From Dromaius novaehollandiae (Eukaryota; Chordata; Aves; Casuariiformes; Dromaiidae), in contig NW_026991398.1 in NCBI RefSeq assembly GCF_036370855.1, positions 1,984,001-2,048,000 on the forward strand: a DNA stretch of 64,000 nucleotides, written 5' to 3'. The notes beneath the pieces were generated by a model that did not search any database, was not told where the DNA came from, and saw only the letters and a program-made list of their open reading frames with translations. Both the position numbers and the translations under genes were made by a program. Of this stretch, positions 12,061-23,505 are shown in pieces (the stretch's first letter is position 1; each line of letters starts with the position of its first letter).

Positions 12061-13134
12061 AGAGAAACAGGCTTGGGGTCAGCAGGGACTTGTGCGGTGG
12101 CGATGGCACCCCCACCTGTTCCCAAGCTGCTCCCCCAAACAGGCTGTCTTTTGGGTGCAGAGGTTTGACCCCATTTGTAAGAGGACAGGGGCTGTGGCCA
12201 TCGGAGGACAAGATCTCTGAGCCCGAAACATGCTCTGCCAAGCTGCAAGCATAAAAGGATGCAGGGGGAAGGAATATGGGTTCTCCCAAAAATTTAGATG
12301 TTCAGGGGTTATTACAAGGTGAATATTTCATTTCCCATTAGGGCATTTCCAGCAGGCTCTTGAGAGCCCCATGGTTGCTGCAGGACACCCCAGCTCCAGG
12401 ACAGAGGACCCCTTTCCTGCCAGAGCCAGATCCCAAAGGGGGACCCACTCCCAGGGAAACGTGGGCCATGGACTGCCCCCTGCCATAAGGGGAAAGAGCT
12501 GGGGCTCAGAGCAGCCCCAGCCCCAGGCCCCAGGAGTCCTGCCTGCCACACTGTCCCCTGAGCCAGACGGGACCCTCAGGCAGGACTGTTGTGGCAGCCT
12601 CCAGCCCTGTCCAGCCACCCCCACAACCTGGCATCCACAGCCATTTTTGGAATTAACAGTTTCTGTGTGACACCTGGGGAAGGAGCTCCCGTAGCGCTTA
12701 CCCTTGGTGGAGAGCTGCAGGAGTGTTGCAAACAAGGAACTGTGTTCTGGGCTGATGGTCTTGCTCCAGCAGCCCTCCATCTTGCTTGACCCCTTGCTCT
12801 TGGCTCACTTCTCCAGCCAGGGAGGAAGGACGCTCTTCCTGTTTTGTCAGCCAAAACTCCTCTCCAACATGTCCCTGCTCCTCCGTCTGTCAGCGAGCGG
12901 CCCCATATGCGGCCCTGCTCCCTCCTGTCCATACTCCTTGCCATAGAGCGGCTCCAAAGGTCAGTGGTGGGGAGCATATGAGCAGTGCCCTGCAGCATCC
13001 GGGCCTCACAGGGAAGTGAGGACACTGCTGTGGCACCAGGAGACCTCCCTGTGATGCAGCACATCCCACTGTGACCTCAGCTCGTGTCATCTGGGTGCTC
13101 AGGAGGTGACTGTCATGGAGATGGCAGAGCCAGG
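12060..13134. other. Intergenic, no gene seen
   Basis: No conserved domain, RNA gene or clear transposon recognised. It lies between the CpG-rich island and the solo LTR at 13135. Confidence 0.4.
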
Positions 13135-13865
13135 TGTTAAAGAATAGCAAACTGAAACTGTCTAGAGGTAGCCGCTTAGCACAACTTCTATAAAACTTGC
13201 TTAGCATGAGGAACTAAATTTGCTGAAGGCTTAGGCCGCACTTAGATAAAATAATGAACTTTTACTTAGTCCAGGAAGAAAAGGGCCCCAGAGCTGGTTC
13301 AAGCTAGGAAGATAAGGAAGTTACAAGCAGTCTGCATTCCTGCGTCTCACACTCCCAAAGGGAGGGTGTCAAGGCTTTGAAATAAGACCAGTGCAGGGCA
13401 TTAGGACCTTGAGGGACAAAGCCTTAGCTCACTGCTGGGGCAGTGTTAATTGTTATGATTTGGAATCACCTCCTCCTCAGGACCTTAAGACACAATAGTA
13501 AGATCCAACAAAAACAGAGGTACAACTGTCATCAGAGACCGCAAAAAACAAAAATAAGGAGAAAAACAGCTTACCTCAGAATGACGATGAGACCCAATGA
13601 GGAGCAGGAGACCTCAGACCAAAAAATTACTATTGGTCTAACTACCACGTGAGGGGTGGGAAATGTAAGTTGAAAAAACTATAATTGTCCAGGATTTGTT
13701 TATGTTAGGGTCCCTCTTCGGAGGCACCCAGCTCGAGCTGTAATTACTGCACGCGCATCATTAATATTTAATTATTTAATTTGTTTTGATTTGGCTCTGA
13801 AATTTTCTGCGGGAACCTAGGGTTGGGCCCTGTTATGGTGGCCAACAAGCCTAACTTCCATAACA
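13135..13865 (+). mobile_element. Solo LTR, family 1 (TGTTA...TAACA)
   Basis: Starts TGTTAAAGAATA and ends CCATAACA, giving perfect 5-bp inverted termini TGTTA/TAACA as expected of a retroviral LTR. A TATA-like TTCTATAAAACT lies about 55 bases in. A second, clearly homologous member is at 49201-49809. This copy has about 100 extra bases of A-rich sequence near 13510-13605. No internal retroviral genes flank it, so it is a solo LTR. I see no matching target-site duplication: flanks are GCCAGG on the left and CTGAT on the right. Its right edge abuts module X copy 2 exactly. Confidence 0.75.
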
Positions 13866-15360
13866 CTGATCATTTCTAAAGTCAGCTTTGCATCAGACAA
13901 TCTGGACATATGCACTTTCCATAGTTTCCCAGTCTTCCTCCTCCCCTTGCTCTTTATCATTCAGATACTTCTCAACTCTCCAGTTGCTGCTTTAAGCTTC
14001 AGGGAGTCTAAAGCTTGCATCATCTTTCAGGAGTCTAATTGTCTCTTCAACCAACTCCTTCACTGTGTGTCTATCCAGCCTTTCCTATCTATTTGTGAAG
14101 AACATTTCAAGGAAGGTTATTCCCTGTAGACCATGGACCTCGCTGGTATGTCATATTTCTTATGACACTGGATCAGGTTCATTTTTGTTTGATCACAATG
14201 AAAACAAATCCTTCTGTGTCTGTTTACAGCTAGTTCTCTATGGAAAGCAGGTGGGAATTGGTGCATATGAACTGTAACATAGAGCTACAGCCTTGCCTTG
14301 AATGGAAAAAGGTTAGATTTTAACAGGAGTGAGCTAAGTCCCCAGTGGCTGATGAGAGAATTGGCAGGGCTGGGGAGCTGGGGAGGAAGGTTGTCCATAC
14401 ATGTCTCCTATCAAAAATACTGCTTGTCCTGCATGTCCAGACTTCCTTAGGAGACACTCTGGATCAATATCAGTTGGAGAAAGTGGATATCACACTAGCT
14501 TGTAAGCTGAAAAATAAGGAAAGCTTTAAAAGCAGAAATTCTCTTTTTTTTTTTTTTTTTGATGTTCTCTGAAATTTTCCTCTTGTAAATACACTCCTGA
14601 AACCTCTCCAATTAGCCACACAAGAACTGAAGAGCTGAAGAAAATTATGGAAAGAGGCATGGCTCCTTAGGGGATTTTGCATTTTAATGACCCCTTGGGT
14701 GTATTTGGTGCTGAGCCCATGAACTTCCAATGCTGAGAGGAGACTGAACAAATCTCTCAAGAAGTTAAAGTCAGAAGCAAGTCCCAAAGTTTCCTGGAGT
14801 GTTAATCGGTCCCACTGAGGACCATTACCAAGAACGTTGGAGGCCCTGATTGCAGGCAGGCAAAGGCAATGTGCAGGTGGCTGTGATGCCAAGTCAACCT
14901 GGATGTGTGTCATCAAGCAGAATGGCCAAGCCCCACAGCCACCTGCTGGGTAGGGCGATCCTTTCCCTCCCATGTTGCTCAGGGCTCTTCCTGGGGCCAG
15001 TGTGAGGGCTGAAGTGCACAAAGCTGAGTGCAGGGCCATGAAACGGCAACTCCTGGGCTTCCTGGGGGTGAGAAGACGAGGCCCAGTGCCATGAGGAAAT
15101 GTCATCTTCTTGTAGGCCTTGCTGGCAGAGACAAGAAGACAAAGATCTCAGTTCCATTGGAGGCTTTTGCCGTGATATTGCCCTCTGTCATCTTCACAAC
15201 AGGCTGCCCCAAACCTGTGTCTCTTTCCCTGCAGCCTGCAGACACCCAGCCTGCTTCCCCACCTCACTCTCACTGCAGGATCTCCCCACCTTTACTGGTG
15301 TCCTCTGTCCTTGCTGGCTGCTCCTGAAACACAAAGCCAGGGGCTGATCACAGAGTCCCT
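13866..15360 (+). repeat. Module X, copy 2
   Basis: Non-coding block homologous to 63000-64000 in the same orientation and to about 905-1970 in reverse complement. Landmarks are CTGGACATATGCACTTTCC at 13901-13919 (also at 63011-63029) and the 14600-14830 block matching 63720-63960. The left end is truncated exactly by the solo LTR, and the right end continues into an inverted CR1 piece also present beside copy 1. A 17-base poly-T run lies at 14544-14560. Confidence 0.75.
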
Positions 15361-15970
15361 CTGGGTGTCCTGTTGCACCACAGCACTACACTACGACTGA
15401 CATTCTTGTTACCTGAAGTGCAGTCTGAACCTCTCAGGAGGCAGTTTGTGGCTCTTTCCCCTTCTGCTGCTTCCCACTACCAAGAAAAGCTCCATCATCT
15501 CTGAAACCACCTTGTCACACAGTCACAGGCAACGGCTGCATTGGCCTTACTTTCATCTTCACCAGGTTAAAGCAACCCAGGCCGCTTAGCCTCTCCAGAC
15601 AGGCCATGTGCTTCAGACCCCCAGTCCCAGCTTAGCAGACCTCCTTTGGGCCCTCTCCAGTTGCTCCCCATTCCTCCAGCACTGGGCAGCCCACACTGGG
15701 ACACACTGTTCCAGACCTGGCCACAGCAGTGCTGAGTCAAGGGGGCGATAAGAACTGCTGTTGCCTGGGTGGCCATGCTCTTCCTAATGCAGTCCTGTAT
15801 GCAGCTGGCCTCATTTGTGGTGAGCACGCATCACTGGCTCATATGGCATCGCTCGTAACGTCCAGGGCCTTCTCCTCAGGGTCACTCCTCTGCCGGTCAG
15901 GTCTCTGCCTGTCCTGATGCATGTGGTGTTCTGCCCCACTGATGAGCCTTTCCAACAGGACAGGATGTGA
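15360..15970 (-). mobile_element. CR1 LINE 3' fragment (reverse orientation)
   Basis: Reverse complement carries the CR1 3' text ('GTCCCAGTGTGGGCTGCCC', 'GAGAGGCTAAGCGGCCTGGG', both diverged). It is the inverted counterpart of the CR1 at 1-905, at the same position relative to module X. Confidence 0.75.
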
Positions 15971-16109
15971 AGTATACCCCTGCATAATCCACCTTTATCT
16001 GGCTTCCTTTTTCTGCTTACTGGGCCCTCCCCTGATCTCTACAGCCTTTCCAAGATGACAGAGAGCAGCCTTGCTGTCATAGCAGCCAGCTCTCTCCATG
16101 TCCATGGAT

Positions 16110-16380
16110 GCCAGCCAAGTGGTGACCTGCTGGCATGGATAGCAGGTGGCAATGTAGTGTTGAAAGGAGGTTCCCACTAAGAGAGCAAACCCTGCAGTGC
16201 CCAAGGCCAGGGGGATAAACAGAGCTGGGCTGTGCAGGAATGCCAGGAGAGGTGTTTGCTGCCTGAGCTGACTCTGCAGCACCGTTGGACCTGTGACAGA
16301 CTTCTTGAACTAATCACCAGGCAGGACAAGGTGCCACTAAAGAATTCCTTGGCCTGGATAGCCTATGATCTAGTGACCCT
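16110..16380 (-). pseudogene. Decayed OR-like fragment (TM2-TM3)
   Basis: On the minus strand, text resembling an OR from the end of TM2 to the TM3 DRY region is visible across a frame change: 'FFSGTLSCL' near 16340, 'PLALGTAGFALLVGTSF' near 16200, and 'HYIATCYP' where ORs have 'DRYVAICxP'. No N- or C-terminal OR domain can be followed. A homologous fragment exists at 57440-57660 in unit C. The match is short and degenerate, so it could be a chance resemblance, but its presence in two units with the same motif order favours an old pseudogene duplicated with the unit. Confidence 0.4.
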
Positions 16381-19300
16381 GAGGTCATCATTAGCCCAGT
16401 CCCTGTTCATATCATATTGAGCGGTTCAGGGGAGGAGAGCTAGAAGGGTTTGAGAGTTCAGAGACGAAAGCGGAGATCTTGGTGTGATGTGCCTCTCCTG
16501 TATATGAAGCACGCTTGGATGCAGACAGTAGAGACTGCCCAAAGGCAGAGGTAGGATTCATTTATTCGGGCACAAGCAAGGAAGCCCAAGGTGCCCTGGG
16601 GCACTTGCCCAACACCACTCCAAAGGGACATGGTTTTCCTGAATGTGCCATGCAGTATGTGGTAGAGACATGTGGTTGCGCTAGACTCCTCAGGCATCCG
16701 ACATGGCCCTGCAGGCCTCTTTCTATGTCATTAAATTAAGTGTCTGCACTGAATTACGTTACCTGCTTGTAACATTGGAATCTGCTTGTGTCTCAGCTTC
16801 ATAGTGAGTGAGGCCCTAGTTGTAGTAGGCATCTGGGGTCATTTCAGATGGCCAAGGAAATTCCCCACCTGGCCCCCACCTCATGCTCCAGAAGGATGTG
16901 GGTCTCCCAGTTGTTCTATCAGAGCAAGCAGACACTGCACATGCCTCGGACCACCTCTGTCTTTTCAAATGTCACCAGGTGTCACCAGCTAACTGACTCC
17001 CACCCTCCCCCTCCAGTGATTGCAATGGGAGTGTAGACAAGGAGCTAATGTGCAGACCGCTCTGTTGTGCACACTTCAACTTGGGAAGGAGAATCTCAGC
17101 TCCTGTGTGTTTGTGAAGTTCATGGGAGAGATCTGAGTTCCACTCTAGCCCGGGGGCTTTTAAACAGGCATGAATGCCCAGATTGATTCATCTGAATGAA
17201 AACCTGAAGCATGTGTGCATGAGCTCCCTCCTTGTCCCTATCTAGGTGTCCTGCCTAGTTATAAGATGGGAATAGGAGCTTCCAGAGTGGGACATTTCCA
17301 CCTATCATAGATAGTCACCCTCTGATGAAATAAGTTGCAATGTTGGAATCAGTTTCTCTCCACTCTTTAGAAAAGGACAGTAGCTGATTATTTTAGTTTA
17401 TTCCAATGAACATTTCCCAGGAGGAGGGAGCACAAGGGACAGAGAGGGCCAGGCTCCTGGGACAGAGGGAGCTCATGGCAACCTGGCAGCACTGCCCAGA
17501 CACAGCTGTGTGCAGGAGCAGCTCCTCTGCAAAGAGCAGCAGGGCTGCGGGCACTGCCTGCTGCTGCTGGCATGAGATGAGAGAAGGCAGAGAGAAGTGC
17601 AAGGCAGTGTGGAGTGGGAGGACAGAGGAGAGCTCCTTGTGGGACAAATCTTCCCAGCCCTTGACACAGTAAGTCTCTGGCTGTAGAGCAACACTATTGA
17701 GGTTCCTGGAGGGGTCTTCTAAACCCTTCCTATCTCACAACCGATAGGTTTTCTAAGGATAGCTTTCCTGGCTTCTGCAGTGTGGAGGCAGAGGAGGAGT
17801 TGCTTCAGAGCAGGGATTCCCTACCACACCATCTCAGGGACAGGGTGTCCTGCTGCCTTTTCCCAGGGACGCTGCTGGGGTGTGAAGCCAAGGTGTGCAC
17901 ACAGGTCTACCCAGGGCCGTAATTCAGAACAGCATCCCTGCGCCACAAGGTGCTGTGTGCCCAGGGCAGTCACTCTGGTGCCTGTGAGGGTCAGCACTTA
18001 GTCTGCCCGGAAAACTCCTCAGGGCACTGCGGGGAGAAGCTCTGGCTGGGAGGATTAACTCCCAGCAGGGCAGGTTCAGGCTCCTGTTGAGAGGGTGCTG
18101 CATGGGTCAGGGCCACTCACACCTCTAGCTTATGCACACAACATGTCTGCAGTATTTTTAAAGGAAGGTGAAAAAAAGGCTACTTAAAAGGGAAGGAGCT
18201 TTCCTCTTGGTGTCTGTGTCTCAGTTTCCAAATTTTGGCAGGGAGAGAAAAGGAAGAGTTTTCTGGTTTGGCAAGCAACTACGACTCCCAAACTTTCCCT
18301 CCAGAGATCAATAGGTCTACAAGAAACTCCCAACAAGCTGCTTCATTCCCCACATCGGCATAAAGACAGCACCAACATCACCTTTATGGCCTCATCGGGG
18401 TTTATGAGACCTGCTAGCATAGAGGTGCCCCTGGCCAGTGCCCTGTCTCGGGAGGTTCCTGTACAGCAGAACTGAGACACAGAGAGTGGGATGAGATCTG
18501 TGAGCACCAACAGGGAAAAGACATTGGGACAGAGAAACAGCTGCCAGCAGAGACAGCTCCAGGCAGCAGAGATGGGCAGGAAAGAGCAGGAACTGCTAAC
18601 AGAATTGTCATGGCAGGATGGATTTGGGCAAGTCATGATCAGTCCCTCCAGTGCAGACACCTTCCTCCGGAGCCCCTCATGTCTCCTCTCCCACCCAGCA
18701 GAGCCTCTGCCCTGACAGCCATGAAGTCCAGGACATAAGCTGCCTCCTCTGCAGCCAGACCTCCAGCAGAGGACAGGGGCATCTCTCCTGCCCTGGACTC
18801 ATTTTGTGCTGCCTGGCAAAGGGGCTGAGAGTGACTGTCCTGCGATGTCACCGTCTGTGAGGTGGCACGCCCAGCTGGGTAAGGTGAAGGCTTTCTTGAG
18901 TGCCCCTCTGTCTCTCTCTCCTTGCCTCCCTTGGCAGCAGGATCATGGTGTTGCTCCTTATTTCCACTCCTGTCCATGCTGCTCCTGGTCTTCTCCCAGG
19001 CTCCCTGGGGTCGAGGGATTTCAGCTGCAGTTCAGACATCACTGCTGCAATTTGAGCAACAGAGGGATCTGCATGGGAATGAGGTTGCCCCAGGCCCCGT
19101 CAGACCTGTGTGGCTCCAGGAAATGGAATCCATGGGGTTGTGAATTGAGCTGACTCTCCCTTAAGGAGAGCCCATCTTTAGGGCATTTGACTACCCTGTA
19201 TTGTTCTTTCAGGCTGAAAGCTGCTCTGCAGAAGGGCCCAGCTGTCTCACAGCATCTCTGTGATATCTGAGAGGCCAGTGAAGAAGGTGCAGAAATGCAA

Positions 19301-20065
19301 AGAGTATGGAAACAGTGGTGGGAGGCTGTAACTGGGCAGCTGAAAAGAGCCCTGTGTGTCCTTGGCTAGAAGGGGAGTGTGGAGAGCTCCCTCTGGGGCC
19401 CTGAGAAAGGGTGAAATTTTGGAGATCTGCACTTTGAAAGTGGATTCCTCTGCTCTCAGCAGTGGCTGTTTGTATTTTTAGGGTAGCACATGAGTGTGAT
19501 CATCCTCCAGCACAAAGCAGTGTGAGCACAGGACAGCTGGGAACAAGGATAATAGACAGACTAGCTGTTGCCACTCTGCACCAAGTGATAGTGAATCCTT
19601 TCCTCTCAGGACTCACAGTAGAAATGCCACTGATTGCTGCCTTCAAAGAACACCTCCTAGGTATGACAGGGGCATCTCAAAGAAAATAAACAATATTAAA
19701 AAAAACCCAGAAATGTTCTTCTGCAACCCACATCCTTTAGAATTGGGAGTGAAGATGCAGAAAAGCCCTTCTACATGAGGAGTGGATTTGATTTGAAATA
19801 AATTGTATCAGAGCTATTCACCCCCATTGCCATGTACCCCTTATTGTGCAGCAGGATGGACTCCTCTGCAGCCCATGGGCAGAGGTCCCTGCTCCTCACA
19901 ACACACTGCCAGCACAAACCAGAGCTAAAGCAGGGGAACTGCACAGATGGCCTCCCAGTAAAGAGAGAATCAATGTGGTGTTTTTTAATGAGAAACAGAA
20001 TGCTTTATTTATTTATTTTTCTTAAAATTTCTGCCCTAACTTCTCACTGTCTTTTCTCTCTGGAG

Positions 20066-20091
20066 AGTCCCCCATGCCCCGAGGGAGCAAA
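20066..20091 (+). promoter_or_regulatory. Predicted 3' splice site and 5'UTR of OR14 gene A
   Basis: A pyrimidine-rich tract (CTGTCTTTTCTCTCTGGAGAG) ends in AG at 20066-20067, 24 bases before the chosen ATG. The same position in genes B and C reads TTGGACAG. OR genes usually have non-coding 5' exons spliced just upstream of a single coding exon, so this is the likely acceptor. The copy here (GGAGAG) is the weakest of the three. Confidence 0.45.
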
Positions 20092-21027
20092 ATGTCCAAC
20101 AGCAGTTCCTTCAATGAGTTCCTCCTCCTGGCATTCACAGGCACACGGGAGCTGCAGCTCTTGCACTTCTCGCTCTTCCTGGGCATCTACCTGGCTGCCC
20201 TCCTGGGCAACGGCCTCATCATCACAGCTGTAGTCTGCGACCACCACCTCCACACCCCCATGTACTTCTTCCTCCTCAACCTCTCCCTCCTCGACCTCGG
20301 CTCCATCTCCACCACTGTCCCCAAATCCACGGCCAATTCCCTGTGGGACACCAAGGCCATTTCCTACTCAGGATGTGCTGCCCAGGTCTTCCTGGTAGTC
20401 TTCTTGTTTTCAGGTGAGTATTCTCTCCTCACTGTCATGGCCTATGATCGCTTTATTGCCATCTGCAGACCCCTGCACTATGGGACCCTCATGAACAGCA
20501 GAGCTTGTGTGAAAATGGCAGCAGCTGCCTGGGGCAGTGGTTTTCTTTATGCTGTGCTGCACACTGGGAACACATTTTCCATACCACTCTGCCAAGGCAA
20601 TGTCGTAGGGCAGTTCTTCTGTGAAGTGCCCCAGATCCTCAAGCTCTCCTGCTCAAACTCCTACCTCAGGGAAGTTGGTTTTTTTGTGGCTATTCTTTCT
20701 GTTGTCTTTGGGTGTTTTGTTTTCATTGTGGTGTCCTACGTGCAGATCTTCACTGCTGTGCTGAGGATGCCCTCTGAGCAGGGCCGGCACAAAGCCTTTT
20801 CCATGTGCCTCCCACACCTGGCCGTGGTCTCCCTGTTTGTCAGCACTGTCATGTTTGCCTACCTGAAGCCCCCCTCCCTCTCCTGCCCATCTCTGGATCT
20901 GGTGGTGGCTGTTCTGTACTCGGTGGTGCCTCCAGCAGTGAACCCCCTCATCTACAGCATGAGGAACAAGGAGCTCAAGGACGCAGTGAGGAAACTGATT
21001 CAGCTGGTACTAGTTCAGCAGCAATAA
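20092..21027 (+). CDS. Olfactory receptor, OR14-like (gene A)
   Basis: Intact single-exon odorant GPCR of 311 residues, the normal OR length, predicted to couple odorant binding to Golf and adenylate cyclase in olfactory cilia. An N-glycosylation site (NSS) is at residues 3-5. Further landmarks are GN at 39-40 in TM1, HTPMYFFLLNLS at 54-65, MAYDRFIAIC at 116-125 ending TM3, an ECL2 with Cys167/177/187 (Cys95-Cys177 the expected disulfide), SYV at 215-217 in TM5, HKAFSMC at 233-239 in TM6, and PPAVNPLIYSMRNK at 280-293 in TM7. An in-frame ATG at 20074 would add 6 residues. I choose 20092 because it aligns with the starts of genes B and C, whose sequence upstream of this point is not conserved in frame. 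It is the most diverged of the three paralogues, especially in TM3 and TM5. Family assignment rests on motif style (KAFSMCLPHL, NPLIYSMRNKE), typical of avian gamma-c receptors. Confidence 0.95.
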   Translation: MSNSSSFNEFLLLAFTGTRELQLLHFSLFLGIYLAALLGNGLIITAVVCDHHLHTPMYFFLLNLSLLDLGSISTTVPKSTANSLWDTKAISYSGCAAQVFLVVFLFSGEYSLLTVMAYDRFIAICRPLHYGTLMNSRACVKMAAAAWGSGFLYAVLHTGNTFSIPLCQGNVVGQFFCEVPQILKLSCSNSYLREVGFFVAILSVVFGCFVFIVVSYVQIFTAVLRMPSEQGRHKAFSMCLPHLAVVSLFVSTVMFAYLKPPSLSCPSLDLVVAVLYSVVPPAVNPLIYSMRNKELKDAVRKLIQLVLVQQQ

Positions 21028-21235
21028 GCTGCCCATCTCTCTTCACAAGTGATTTCCAATTTATCTCAGGCACCTCTTGTGCTTTTGGTTTTCTATCTGT
21101 GATAATCACGTTGGTACACAAATGTTTGAATTCATCTCTTCTCCAGAGGCACAAACTCCATCGGTTTGATCAAGAGGCTTTCTGTAAATCTGCCAACCAC
21201 TGCGTCAGAGCTGGCCTCCCAAGTAGCATCTCTGT

Positions 21236-21241
21236 AATAAA
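21236..21241 (+). promoter_or_regulatory. Candidate poly(A) signal of OR14 gene A
   Basis: AATAAA about 210 bases after the stop codon on the gene's strand. Suitable as a cleavage/polyadenylation signal; no experimental support. Confidence 0.4.
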
Positions 21242-22109
21242 TGGGGATTTTCTCAGTACTGTGCCTGAAGGTTGGGATCTTCTTTCAGAGCTGGAGCCAA
21301 GAATGCACTCAGGGAATTGCACCTGAAAAGGCCCTGTTGCTGGGCTTGGGCTTTGCATGCGCAAGGGGGGATGTGCTCACAAGGTGATGTTTCAGGGAAT
21401 GAGGGCTGGATGGAGCCCTCACTTGTGGGTGCCCAGTGCCCTTGGAGAGAGTGAGTGGTCAAGAAGTATCTCCTGGGGACTGTCTCCCCTATGACGTGGC
21501 GGTTGACACATGCCTGTCCTTCTGGAAGGCAATATGGAGCTGCCTGAAGAGCACAGGGTGGTCTCCAGGGACAGCGTGTGCCTGGGATGGGCAGTGAGTG
21601 GAGACTCACAAAAACAGGTGGAGTCACCCAAAAGCAAAGGGCTAAACTGAAGTATGCACCAAATGACAGCTCAGCAATCTCAGCAGGGCAGTTTGGACTC
21701 AGTGGGCACAGGGAAGGGAGCCTCGAGAGCAGGTCATGTCACCTACACTGAAAAACCATGGGCGGGATCAAACGACACGTGAACCATCCTGAGCCATTTG
21801 AAATGCCCTGTGATTGCTCGGAGCAGCTTCCACAGTCCCATCCCCTGGGGAGAAGGTTGTCAGGTGCTGGGCCATGCTGGGTCTGCTTCCTGCCCTGACC
21901 AGCACGGCCAGTGCAGAGTCGCTCCACGGCCCCACAGCTCACTCATGCTTCAGAGCCCCACTGCCAGCTGGGGCCCTGCGAGGAGCACAGGGGAGGGGTG
22001 CAGGACTGGCTGGCCAGGCCAGCACAGACATGCTCATCAGGGGAAAGGCTCCCTGGGGAGCAGGCACATCTCTGGAGAAGAGCAGAGAAGCAATTGCGAG
22101 CTTGAGGAG

Positions 22110-23100
22110 AGGTATAAATGAATACTTGTTTCTACGTGTGTCAACTCAGAGCAGGCTGCTCCGTTACTGGAGCAGCTGGAGTTGCTTGAGGAGCCCCGGG
22201 GCCAGGACGCTAGTGCTGTCCTGGGGAGAAGGGCTGGCACAGAGTGGCTGCAGGCAGCCAGCGTTAAGGTCTCCTGGACACACAAGCAGTGGAGACGGGG
22301 ACTGACTGGCCTCAATTTCCTCACACTGTTGCTGGCCCCCACCCTGGGGCTGATGGGGAGGCTGACACCCCTCTGTGCCTCTCCCTATAAGCCTCCCTCT
22401 GCTCTCCCCACAGGCCTGCCAGGAGCAGCACCTTCCCTTTTCTCTCAAAAGACTCCAAAGAAGGGGAACATGTCAAGTAACCCGCATGCATCCCCACCTC
22501 CCACAGAAAAAGGAAATGCTTCCCACCCCCTTCTTAGCTTGCACATGACTCTCGGTGATGTCCCCTCCCCTCTCCAGGCACCATTTCTGCTGGGCCAGGC
22601 AAGGGGCAGCTATTCTGCATCTCCAGAGCAGGGCACTTTGCCACAGCAGTTCCGGGGGGCTCCGTGCTGGCACTCGGATGTTCAGGGATGGTTCCCGGCA
22701 CAACACAGCCCCCTCCAGGCCAAAGCAGCCTCTGTCCCCAAATGCCGGGAGGAATGGATCCACTCCCAGCCACCCCCTTCTCCTCCAAGCCACCTCCTCA
22801 GCCTGGCAGGGGCAGCGCTGGACCTCGCCCCCTTACAGAAGTGCCCAGGCCAAGAAGCTGAAATAGCAGGAATTACCAAAATACCGTCCTCTTTCCCCTG
22901 CGCTGCCCCTTACAACACACCGCCCTTGCCACCCTCTTCCTGCCACCCCAGGGCTGTTCCGGGGTCTCAGGGCTGTTTGGGGATCCCCGGGCAGCTGCAG
23001 TGCCCTTCATAGTTCCCTGGGGACTGTCCCGGGTGCTGCCATGATGGGACATCTCCGCCCCGGCCTCTCCCGGGCCGCTGCTCCTCATGGCCGCTGTCCT
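22110..23100. other. GC-rich intergenic leading into the 60-bp array
   Basis: GC-rich single-copy sequence with a long + open frame (22182-23012) that shows no domain and no conservation against the other units. I see no gene, but its composition and the adjoining array suggest a promoter-associated region. Confidence 0.4.
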
Positions 23101-23505
23101 GGCCCAGCCCCAGGCAGTCAGCCTCGGGTCCGGCATGTCCCGTGGGCAACATGGCCGCCCAACAGCCCTGTGATTGCAGACTACAGCTTCCAGCATGCCC
23201 CGCGGGCAACATGGCCACCTAGCAGCCCAATGCTGGCAGACTACAGCTCCCAGCCTGCCCTGCGGGCAACATGGCTGCCTCACAGCCCTGTGATTGCAGA
23301 CTACAGCTCCCAGCATGCCCCGTGGGGAACATGGCTGCCCCACAGCCCTGTGCTCGCAGACTACAGCTCCCAGCATGCCCCATGGGGAACGTGGCCAACC
23401 AGCAGCCCCCTACCAGCAGACTACAGCTCCCATCATGCCCCGCGGGGAACATGGCCACCCGGCAGCCCTGTGCTCGCAGACTACAGCTCCCGGTATGTAA
23501 CAGTG
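23101..23505 (+). repeat. Exact 60-bp tandem array with ZNF143-like and YY1-like motifs
   Basis: Six full units plus one decayed 5' unit repeat with an exact 60-base period: cores start at 23181, 23241, 23301, 23361, 23421 and 23481, with a degraded one at about 23121. Each core reads close to ACTACAGCTCCCAGCATGCC, fitting the ZNF143/STAF-type promoter motif ACTAYRNNNCCCR. It is followed about 20 bases later by AACATGGC(C/T)GCC, like a YY1 site. Because 60 is a multiple of 3, long frames with a 20-residue repeat pass through on both strands; these are by-products. Right after the last unit, CCCGGTATGT resembles a splice donor. Confidence 0.9.

Larger units (their letters stand above)
16020..22110 (+). 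repeat. OR14 duplication unit A
   Basis: Segmental-duplication unit carrying gene A. Its 5' flank (about 16030-20070) matches, in reverse complement, the 5' flanks of gene B (46190-49200) and gene C (53900-57720) block by block. For example 17400-17700 matches 48370-48680 and 56100-56400, and 18890-19150 matches 47100-47400 and 54840-55140. Part of its 3' flank (21800-22110) matches 50900-51140 in reverse. Only the OR coding region keeps an open frame across the copies. Confidence 0.8.

Noticed and set aside
10742-12248. Many long overlapping frames (up to 391 codons) on both strands
   Set aside because: GC-rich island where stops are rare; products are Pro/Ala/Gly-rich in all frames, with no domain or start context.
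20074-20091. Six-residue N-terminal extension of gene A
   Set aside because: Out of frame in gene C and within likely 5'UTR after the splice acceptor; conserved start is 20092.
22182-23012. 276-codon plus-strand frame
   Set aside because: No domain, Pro/Ser/His-rich, not conserved in the other OR14 units; likely chance in GC-rich DNA.
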